Source of the DNA: Anaerocolumna sp047777345
GTDB lineage: Bacteria > Bacillota > Clostridia > Lachnospirales > Lachnospiraceae
Direction of reading: 5' to 3'
DNA length: 64,000 nt
Assembly (NCBI GenBank): GCA_047777345.1
Contig: JBKEEJ010000002.1
Location: 186,001-250,000, forward strand
Part shown: piece by piece, positions 45,031 through 52,719 of the stretch
How the letters are laid out: every line of letters begins with the position of its first letter
Position numbering within the stretch: position 1 is the first letter of the stretch
The notes under the pieces: model-generated
What the model was told of the DNA's origin: nothing
The model's database searches: none
The model's input: only the letters and a program-made list of their open reading frames with translations
Translations under genes and position numbers: made by a program

Positions 45031-46864
45031 ATGAAAACGAATGCTTCAAAATATAAGAGGAATACACATGGTATATCCTCTAATTCAAAAACAGGCGATA
45101 AAAAGTATAATAAATTACTAATGCTCCCCTTAGTCTTTATTACAGCCATTCTTCCTTTTATTATGCGGCTTCATAGATATGATACCGGATTATCCTCTTT
45201 TTCATGGTTTTCCGATAACGGGGAAAGCGACGATATATTTCTATATTATAAACAGGTCTATTTTCTTATTGCCTGTACAATTATGTTGCTATTAATAATT
45301 TTCAAAGTTTTAAAAGATAAGCAATCCTTTAAACTAAAACCTATATTAATACCAATATCATTATATGGTTTGTTTGCCTTATTATCAACAGTAATCTCAA
45401 AATACTCTTCTTTTGGTTATAAAGGAATATTTGAACAGTTTGAATCCATATTTGTAATTCTGGGTTATTGTTTGATTATTTATTATTCCTTTTTATTTAT
45501 TCAAACGGAAGAAGATATCAAATATATACTTCGCTTTTTATTAATCAGTGTATTGGTAATGGGATTATTAGGATTAACACAAATATTAGGCCAAAATATT
45601 TTTATTACCAGTCTTGCTAAAAATTTAATTATTCCTTCCAAACTTAGGCAAACAACAGATTTAGATTTTACATTTGAAAAGAATAGAGTATTCTTAACAT
45701 TATATAATCCTAACTATGTAGGTGTTTATGTTTCACTGCTAGTACCGCTTTTTGCAGGTCTTTTAGTTACGGAAAAGAAAAATTGAAAAAAGTTTATTTT
45801 ATATATTAGCTTTGATTGGCCTGGTTATAAGTATGATAGGTTCTAAATCAAAAACGTGCATAATAAGTCTTTTTATTGCCGCATTATTTTTTATTATATT
45901 CTTCAGGAAATACATAATTAGAAAAAACAAAGTTGGAATTATTGGCGTAAGTATTGCAGGCATCGCAATTATATTAATTATGGTTCTAAATATTAGTTCA
46001 ATTAAAAATACAATAAATACTATTTTTCATATATCTAAATCAGAACCCGTACTTACTAACATTCAAACAAAAAACGATTTGATTATAACATACAAGGGAA
46101 ATGATTTAATTATTAATGTGTCTAAAGAAAATGATGGTATTAACATATTGCTTAAAGATAATAATTCTAACATTATTAATTATAATATTGATCAGGAAAC
46201 CAATTCTTTTATCATTAATGATGAACGATTTTCAGGCATTCAAGTAAGCCCGGTTCTCTATAATAATCTTATCTGTATTGATGTAAAAATACAAGGAAAA
46301 GATTGGTACTTCACCAACCAAACAGGAGATAATACATTCTATTATATCAACAATGTTGGTAAATTGGATAAAATAGTTAATACAGACTCCGGTTTATTCA
46401 AAGGATATGAAAGTTACGCATCGGGGAGATTATATATTTGGTCCAGAACCATTCCTTTGCTTAAGAATTGTATACTGCTTGGTACTGGTGCGGATTCTTT
46501 TTCCATCGTGTTTCCTCAACAAGATTACGTAGGTAAATATAATTATGGTTTTGACGGACAAATTCTAACAAGACCACATTGTATGTATTTACAGATAGGC
46601 GTTCAGTCAGGTATCTTATCCCTAATTGCCCTATTGGTGTTTTATGGAATGTATTTTATCAGTAGCATAAAATTGTACAGAAATGGCAAATTTGATGATT
46701 TCTTTTCCCGTGCAGGCGTATCAATTTTTATTGGAACGATCGCTTACATGATTTCCGGAATCACTAATGATTCTACAATTACTGTGGCACCTGTATTCTG
46801 GGTATTAATTGGTATAGGTATTGCAATTAATCACATAATTAGTGGATCTAAAACAAGGATTTGA
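45031..46864 (+). CDS. O-antigen ligase/polymerase-like membrane protein (frameshifted)
   Basis: Start at ATG 45031, six bases after GAGGAG. The first frame (to stop 45786) gives about six helices ending FAGLLVTEKKN. The next frame takes over at once (IEKSLFYILALIGLVISMIG) and runs to 46864. Removing one A from the AAAAA at 45778-45782 joins them into about 610 residues with about twelve helices. The large outside loop (about 330-460 of the joined protein) and 'LLGTGADSFSIVFPQ' plus 'RPHCMYLQIGVQSGIL' are O-antigen ligase (Wzy_C) features. It is the only plus-strand gene in the locus. It may ligate the exported chain to protein or wall (inference). The break may be decay, switching or a sequencing error. 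Confidence 0.8.
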
Positions 46865-46904
46865 TTAAATAAATTCATCCAACAAAAGAAAAAGGGATGC
46901 TGAT

Positions 46905-47241
46905 TGAACCGACCCCCAAAAGTTAGACCAAAAATCTAACGATTGGGAGGTCGGTTTTTCAAAGTATATCCCGTAAAGGTAACTGCTATGATAACTCGAT
47001 TATGGAAAATTTCTTTGGTATCTTAAAACAGGAAATATACTATGGTAATACCATACTATAGCTTCGCTGATTTAAAGGAGACTATTGAGAAATATATAAA
47101 GTATTATAATGAAAAGCGAATTAAAGAGAAACTTGGATGGATGAGTCCAGTGGAATATCGGCTCGCCACCTTGGCTGCATAAAAATAGCAAGGCAGCCAA
47201 ACTGCCTTGCTAAAAAAAGTCTAACTTTTGGGATCACATCA
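46905..47241 (+). mobile_element. IS3-family (IS150-like) insertion sequence, internally deleted
   Basis: Ends TGAACCGACCCCCAAAAG (46905) and, in reverse, TGATGTGATCCCAAAAG (47241) share CCCAAAAGTTAGAC. Only 337 bases remain: the left end with the start of orfA, joined to the last part of the orfB transposase. No matching target duplication is left (GAT against TAG). Confidence 0.8.
46973..47182 (+). pseudogene. IS3-family transposase OrfB, C-terminal remnant
   Basis: SISRKGNCYDNSIMENFFGI, then LKQEIYYGN, then a frameshift, then YSFADLKETIEKYIKYYNEK and GWMSPVEYRLATLAA with a stop. The Glu in 'SIMENFFG' is the third residue of the DDE triad. The earlier two Asp residues are missing. Confidence 0.85.
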
Positions 47242-47359
47242 TAGTATTTATACAGCATCCCTTTTTTATATGACCTAAAGTATATAATAATGTCATCAAT
47301 GAATGTTTATTAATATGATTTCCACTCTATATATTACCTACTTTATCTAACATACATTT

Positions 47360-47432
47360 CTACTTGGTTTTTCCCTCATAAATGGTGCTTACTTCGTAAT
47401 ATCGCCACTTGCAATAATTCTACCAAGCTCAA
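47360..47432 (-). pseudogene. Tail fragment of a second wzt-like gene
   Basis: The minus strand is a diverged copy of the last about 75 bases of the intact wzt at 48789 (coding LLEQGRIVASGDIDEVSAIY onward): L-E-L-G-R-I-I-A-S-G-D-I can be read before a frameshift and stop. It directly follows the HD-domain fragment. Its presence 1.4 kb from the intact gene shows duplication or recombination at this locus. Confidence 0.7.
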
Positions 47433-47448
47433 GCAAGCTAGTCATATT

Positions 47449-47558
47449 AAAAAATAATCATGAAGTAAAGCCCCCATTAACAAGCTGTGCCGATGGCATT
47501 GAATCCGAAGCAGCCGAACCAAAAATAAGCTCTTTTAAGCACTTATTAAGTTAATCCA
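47449..47558 (-). pseudogene. Decayed copy of the HD-domain gene
   Basis: From a former ATG at 47558 the minus strand reads M-D-stop-L-N-K-C-L-K-E-L, matching MDQINNCLKEL of the intact gene at 18928, then after an internal deletion of about 100 bases FLVRLLRIQCHRHSLLMGAL and LHDYFL, matching FLVRLLRIPCNLHSMLIGAL. Similarity also covers the leader up to about 47595. A stop at codon 3, a deletion and a truncation make it non-functional. Confidence 0.8.
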
Positions 47559-47643
47559 TTGTACTTTGTCTGATGATAATAACCAGATTCCTGACAACTT
47601 ATAAATCCAATCAACCGTTCAAGGGCAAAGATAAGTATAATTT

Positions 47644-48654
47644 TTATCTATAACCATTTGGATTGTTTTTCTGCCAGCGCCAGGTATCCTCGCACATTTT
47701 TCGTAATCCGAACTTTGCACTCCAACCTAGTTCTCTTTTAGCCAATGAAGCATCTGCATAACATATAGCAATATCTCCGGGGCGGCGTGGTTTTACCACA
47801 TAGGGAATTTCTTTTTGGCATACATCTGAAAATGCTTTTATCATATCAAGTACGCTATAGCCTTTACCAGTTCCAAGATTATACACAAATAAACCGGAAT
47901 CCGTATTTAATTTTTCTACTGCCTTTACATGGGCAATAGCTAAGTCAACAACATGAATGTAATCTCTTACGCCGGTACCATCCGGAGTATTATAATCATT
48001 TCCAAAAACATTCACTTCTTTTAATTTTCCGACTGCAACCTGGGTTATATAGGGTACCAGGTTATTAGGTACTCCAATGGGATCTTCCCCTATTAACCCA
48101 CTTTCATGGGCCCCTATGGGATTAAAATAGCGAAGCATAATTATATTCCATTCAGGGTCTGATTTGTATAAATCCTGAAATATTTCCTCCTGCATCAATT
48201 TGGTCCTTCCATAAGGATTCGTAACAGAAAGCGGAAAATCTTCCCGAATTGGTACTGTAACCGGATTACCATATACCGTAGCAGATGAACTAAATACTAT
48301 TTTTTTAACGCCCCATTTGCGCATAATATCGCATAAAATTAAAGTCCCCGTCAGATTATTATAATAATACTCAAGAGGCTTTTTAACTGACTCTCCCACG
48401 GCTTTTAAACCTGCAAAATGAATTACCGTATCGATGGTTTCATTTTGAAAAACCTTATTAACCTCTTTACGGTCTAATAAATCTGCCTTATAAAACTTAA
48501 TTTTTTTACCAGTGATTTTTTCCACACGTTTTAATGAAACCTCGCTGGAATTACTCAAATTATCCAAAACGATAACTTCATAACCCGAATTAATAAGTTC
48601 GACGCAAGTATGGCTTCCAATATAACCAGCTCCGCCGGTAACTAAGATTGACAT
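47644..48654 (-). CDS. galE: UDP-glucose 4-epimerase
   Basis: 336 residues, full length. Cofactor loop GGAGYIGSHTCVELI, catalytic Ser in 'FSSSATVYGNP', Y-x3-K in NPYGRTK, and the GalE-typical NPIGAHESGLIGEDP. It interconverts UDP-glucose and UDP-galactose (and perhaps the N-acetyl forms), supplying galactose for the glycan locus, and could also serve galactose use with lacZ. It is transcribed leftward with its own leader of about 130 bases after the second wzt. Confidence 0.95.
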   Translation of the reverse strand: MSILVTGGAGYIGSHTCVELINSGYEVIVLDNLSNSSEVSLKRVEKITGKKIKFYKADLLDRKEVNKVFQNETIDTVIHFAGLKAVGESVKKPLEYYYNNLTGTLILCDIMRKWGVKKIVFSSSATVYGNPVTVPIREDFPLSVTNPYGRTKLMQEEIFQDLYKSDPEWNIIMLRYFNPIGAHESGLIGEDPIGVPNNLVPYITQVAVGKLKEVNVFGNDYNTPDGTGVRDYIHVVDLAIAHVKAVEKLNTDSGLFVYNLGTGKGYSVLDMIKAFSDVCQKEIPYVVKPRRPGDIAICYADASLAKRELGWSAKFGLRKMCEDTWRWQKNNPNGYR

Positions 48655-48788
48655 TTTTTTCCTCTCTTGTAAAAAAATACTTTTTATGCTCTACGTTCAG
48701 TGACCACTAAAGCCCTATCGATTACTCAACCATTTTTCACACCTATTTTATATTGTATCATGTTGTTTAGGTCATTATTTACCTGTTC

Positions 48789-49526
48789 CTACTTGGTTTT
48801 TTCCTCGTAAATAGCGCTTACTTCGTCAATATCGCCACTTGCGACAATTCTGCCCTGCTCTAGTAAAATAGCCTTGTTGCAGATTTTCTGAACCTGGGGC
48901 AGCGAATGGGATACGAATAATACGGTAACGCCCTTATCAAACATGGACTGAATCTTAGCCTCACACTTCTTTTTAAATTTGGCATCTCCTACTGATAAAA
49001 CTTCATCCAGAATTAACACATCCGGCTCCACAATGGTTGCAATGGCAAAGCCAAGCCTTGACCTCATACCGGAAGAATAATTTTTTAGAGGAACGTCTAT
49101 AAATTTTCCAAGTTCTGAAAACGCAACAATCTCATCATATTTTTCGGCAATAAATTCTCTGGAATACCCCAATACGGCTCCGTATAGATAAATATTTTCC
49201 GCACCGGTATACTGGGGCTCAAATCCGGCTCCCAGTTCCAGTAAGGGGGCAATCTTTCCCTTTACTGTAACTGTGCCTTCCGTAGGTTTTAACACGCCGG
49301 CTATAATCTTTAGCAAAGTACTTTTTCCGGCACCGTTTAATCCCAGTATTCCCAAACGGTCCCCTTTCTTCACCTGAAGGCTTACGTCCTTAAGGGCCCA
49401 AAATTCCTGATATTTTATTTGTCTTTTCACAAATTTAATAAAATACTCTTTTAAATTATCTATCTTTTGAGAGTCCAAATTAAAACGCATGCTGACATGT
49501 TGTACATCAACAGCAATTTTTTCCAT
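48789..49526 (-). CDS. ABC exporter ATPase, short Wzt/TagH type
   Basis: 245 residues. Walker A GLNGAGKST, signature NYSSGMRSRLGFA, Walker B VLILDEVLSVGD, and switch His in LFVSHSLPQVQ. There is no C-terminal glycan-binding domain, so export would not be cap-sensing, as in teichoic acid (TagGH) or capsule transporters. It pairs with the permease 61 bases upstream (49588). Its C-terminal end is duplicated as a remnant at 47360. Confidence 0.92.
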   Translation of the reverse strand: MEKIAVDVQHVSMRFNLDSQKIDNLKEYFIKFVKRQIKYQEFWALKDVSLQVKKGDRLGILGLNGAGKSTLLKIIAGVLKPTEGTVTVKGKIAPLLELGAGFEPQYTGAENIYLYGAVLGYSREFIAEKYDEIVAFSELGKFIDVPLKNYSSGMRSRLGFAIATIVEPDVLILDEVLSVGDAKFKKKCEAKIQSMFDKGVTVLFVSHSLPQVQKICNKAILLEQGRIVASGDIDEVSAIYEEKTK

Positions 49527-49587
49527 GGTATACCTCCTTTTTTTCCTAAACTAATTTCAAATCTTTTTCAATTCGTAAATAAAGGAG

Positions 49588-50364
49588 TTATACATGAAGT
49601 ATAAATTCATCCTGCTTTTTAACGAATATGAAAACACCCACAAACAAAAATCCAAAGCTGTACAACAATGATAATACCAAAGCTCTCTGATCAAGAGGCG
49701 AACCAAATATGGAATTTCGGAAATTAACCACGACGGAGTACAGAGGATTAATCTCTAATAACCATCCGTAACCTGCCTTAATAATTCTGGCCGGTTTGTA
49801 AAAGATAGCGGAAGTATACATAACCAGCATTAAAGCTACAGTCCATATATACTCCAAATCTCGGAAAAATACGGAAAAAGTAGCCAGTATTAATCCGATT
49901 CCAAATGCCATAATAGGTAAAAGTATTAGCGGAACTACAATCTGCAGCAGGTAAATTGTCGGTTTTACCCTAAGTACAGCCGCAACAAGTACCAGTACAA
50001 TCAGTGAAATTAAAAATATAATATAGTCGGTAAGTACGCTTGACAATGGGTACATATATTTAGGTACGTATACTTTCTTAATCATACCGCTGTGAGTACG
50101 TATGGACCTCATGGCTACCTTGGTACTGTTGGAAAAGAAAGAATAAAGGAGTCTGCCGGACAGGATATATACGGGAAACTGTTTATCCTTATTTCCAAAC
50201 AGGGTACCAAAAACGATAGTCAAAACAATCATGGTTAACAATGGCTCGATTAAAGTCCATAAAACACCCAGGTATGATCTTCTGTATTTTAACGCAATCC
50301 CTTTTTTTACTAATTCACTTAATAAAAATCGGTATTTTGTGAAATTCTGTATATATCGTTTCAA
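49588..50364 (-). CDS. ABC-2 polysaccharide export permease, Wzm/TagG type
   Basis: 258 residues, six helices, with the N-terminal 'LVKKGIALKYRRSYLGVLWTL' stretch typical of Wzm/TagG. It forms the membrane channel with the ATPase at 48789. Neighbouring upstream genes encode a pyruvyltransferase fusion and a GT2-TagF-like fusion, so the exported polymer may be a phosphate-containing wall polymer different from the rhamnose chain. Confidence 0.92.
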   Translation of the reverse strand: MKRYIQNFTKYRFLLSELVKKGIALKYRRSYLGVLWTLIEPLLTMIVLTIVFGTLFGNKDKQFPVYILSGRLLYSFFSNSTKVAMRSIRTHSGMIKKVYVPKYMYPLSSVLTDYIIFLISLIVLVLVAAVLRVKPTIYLLQIVVPLILLPIMAFGIGLILATFSVFFRDLEYIWTVALMLVMYTSAIFYKPARIIKAGYGWLLEINPLYSVVVNFRNSIFGSPLDQRALVLSLLYSFGFLFVGVFIFVKKQDEFILHV

Positions 50365-50492
50365 TTTTATAATCTCCTATCTGCCTGTTTAAACCAACAG
50401 GCTCTAAATTTTGATAGAATTTTTGTTGCTCATTTACCTATACGAGCCTATTCGTTGGAATAGGCCCATAAATTTATTTATCCAGATTAATT

Positions 50493-52718
50493 TTATTTTA
50501 CCAAATCGTTAAATTTACCTAATAAATCATCAATTGGTTCCTTATCCAACTGACGGAACACATCCATCCGTTCTACTTTAAACGGACTTGGTTTATTATG
50601 ATTTTTCTTAAATGCCGTTGTCATATCACTCTCCTTATAATTAAATTTATCTTTAATATTATCCCACATTTTGCTGCCTTTGTCATTATTAATTGTAACT
50701 AAACTTACACCTTTATCATCAAACATGGATGGATCAATATCTTTAATTCCCCAAAAATCACCTATTGTAAGATCGCCAACCCTGTTATGGTAAGTAAAGT
50801 CACAAAAACTGCAGCTGGGCCTTGAGATATAGTCATTTAAAAAGGCACGGAAATAATTGTTCTTTCTGGCATTTACTTTTAGGTTTTTTCCATTCTCAAA
50901 TTCAACGATCATACTGCATTTATGAATCAACCAGCCGGTACTTTTGTTTCGGAATGTTAAGTTAACCACCCTGGATTTATATTTCTTTTGCAAATGCTCA
51001 ATATACTGCCTGTAAATTTTGGGTGAAGGAGCAGCATGGCATAGTATTTCACAGATATACAGGTTCTCATAATCTTTCCTTAAATAAGAGCGCAGTGCGG
51101 CACATTCGCAGGGAAGTCCGGAATACAGCACGGTCTTATTTTCTTTTAGCAAGTCACGGATCCTGGGAAAGATTCCTTCAAAATTACTCTTTACATACTT
51201 GGAGCCATAAAAAGCTTTTACATCTTCCATATTATCCGCAATGGAAGAAACCACATTCATATCCTTATCGTATTTGACTCCGACCACATAACCTTTCTTT
51301 TCCTCAATTACAAATCTGGCAAGTTCCGGGAATACGGCGCCGGAAGAACTCTTTAAGCGGACATCTTCCCGTTTGTTCATGGCGCAATAAACTTTCGGAT
51401 ACTCTTTCGTGTATTCAATCTTTTGACTTACTTTACGGATACATACTTTACTGCAGGCACCGCAGTCAATACATTTGTCCTTATCCACTACCGGATAGCG
51501 GAAACCTTCCTGATCTTCCACCATGGATATTGCGTTAACAGGACAAATTTCTTTGCAAGCGCAGCAGCCATAACAGTCATATTTTTTAATCTGAGTGGGA
51601 CAGTCCACCCACTTTTGCCTGTCATTATTGCCCAAAGCATCCAGTAAAAACACAAGGGACTTCCGTCTTAATTCCTTAATTCTTCTTTTTACTTTTTCCG
51701 GCTCCTTAAATTCAAACATAGAAAAGTCCTCAAATTCTTCCGGCTTATAAAGCAGATGGGACTCTAATTTTAAGGCTTTTAACAGATCCACCGTTCTGCT
51801 TCCTGTATTGGAGTGAAGCATAGATACAAAAGGCTTTTCATATATAATGGAAAATACCGTTCCGTGAAAGGAGTTGGTAATAACATATTCCGCATTCTCA
51901 ATCAGACCCAGAAAATCTCCCGGATCCGAAGTATAGCAGGATGCGATTTCATTTTTAAATATCTTATTGGGTCTTCTCTGGACAATGGGAAGCCCTGTCG
52001 CATTGGAAACCTTGTTGGCAAAAGCCACTACTTCCGGATTGTGCTCCATCATATACACAAATATATATTTTTCCTTAATATTGGGCATGGTCTTAATTGC
52101 GTCATATTCTTCCCGCTCCAGCAATAAAGTCGGATCCAGTACCACATCCACTTCCTTGGTTGTCAGGTTTTGCACCGGCTCTTTGGCGCTTTTTTCTCTT
52201 ACCGAAATGGCCGTAAAGCTTTCCAGACTTTTTCTTATCTGCTCATGATAAATCGGAAGCAGGAAGTCTCTACCTATACTGGCGGCATAGGAAATTTTAA
52301 GAGGGCCCGGCTTTACAAAATCCAAAAAGTAGGCTGGATCAAACCCTCCGATATGCTCGCTGTTCCAAACCTGGTCACTTCCCACAATATAAGCATCCAG
52401 GTCCAGCTTAGCTTCCTTTAGTTCTTCATAAGTGCTAAAATCACCTAAAAGGTTAAAATTTCTTCGGATAAAACCGGTATACTTTTTATATCTTTTCAGG
52501 CTGTCAGGATTCTGAAAGCGGAGCTTAAACTCCGCAATCTTTTTCTCCAGCCCGTATTTGCCTTTTAAGGGATTATACAAGTCATCAATAACACTCGGAT
52601 GATAATTAATGACAGAGGCTTCCATACCATGATTTTTCAGGACCCTTTGCAATGCCCAGGTTTGCAGACTTGCCCCAAAATTATGGGCACTATGAAATGT
52701 TATAACGCCAACTTTCAT
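50493..52718 (-). CDS. Polysaccharide pyruvyltransferase - 2[4Fe-4S] - FrhB-like fusion
   Basis: 741 residues. Residues about 1-350 are a polysaccharide pyruvyltransferase (CsaB/WcaK family: GVITFHSAHNFGASLQTWAL at the start, NSFHGTVFSIIYEKPF later). About 375-435 hold two [4Fe-4S] boxes, CYGCCACKEICP and CIDCGACSKVCI. About 450-735 resemble the F420 hydrogenase/dehydrogenase beta subunit (YSGLPCECAALRSYL; SCSFCDFTYHNRVGDLTIGD). The usual CsaB adds a ketal-linked pyruvate to wall glycan. The redox half is often a separate protein beside such genes. The redox partner and reaction are unknown. It lies 1 base from the TagF-like gene, so co-translated. Confidence 0.85.
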   Translation of the reverse strand: MKVGVITFHSAHNFGASLQTWALQRVLKNHGMEASVINYHPSVIDDLYNPLKGKYGLEKKIAEFKLRFQNPDSLKRYKKYTGFIRRNFNLLGDFSTYEELKEAKLDLDAYIVGSDQVWNSEHIGGFDPAYFLDFVKPGPLKISYAASIGRDFLLPIYHEQIRKSLESFTAISVREKSAKEPVQNLTTKEVDVVLDPTLLLEREEYDAIKTMPNIKEKYIFVYMMEHNPEVVAFANKVSNATGLPIVQRRPNKIFKNEIASCYTSDPGDFLGLIENAEYVITNSFHGTVFSIIYEKPFVSMLHSNTGSRTVDLLKALKLESHLLYKPEEFEDFSMFEFKEPEKVKRRIKELRRKSLVFLLDALGNNDRQKWVDCPTQIKKYDCYGCCACKEICPVNAISMVEDQEGFRYPVVDKDKCIDCGACSKVCIRKVSQKIEYTKEYPKVYCAMNKREDVRLKSSSGAVFPELARFVIEEKKGYVVGVKYDKDMNVVSSIADNMEDVKAFYGSKYVKSNFEGIFPRIRDLLKENKTVLYSGLPCECAALRSYLRKDYENLYICEILCHAAPSPKIYRQYIEHLQKKYKSRVVNLTFRNKSTGWLIHKCSMIVEFENGKNLKVNARKNNYFRAFLNDYISRPSCSFCDFTYHNRVGDLTIGDFWGIKDIDPSMFDDKGVSLVTINNDKGSKMWDNIKDKFNYKESDMTTAFKKNHNKPSPFKVERMDVFRQLDKEPIDDLLGKFNDLVK

Positions 52719-52719
52719 G

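Larger units (their letters stand above)
46894..47261 (+). terminator. Intrinsic terminator split by an IS3-type remnant
   Basis: GGGATGCTG (46894-46902, preceded by an A-run) and CAGCATCCC (47253-47261, followed by TTTTTT) are exact complements but now lie 350 bases apart, on either side of the IS3 remnant. Without the insert they would form the terminator of the O-ligase-like gene. Confidence 0.6.
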
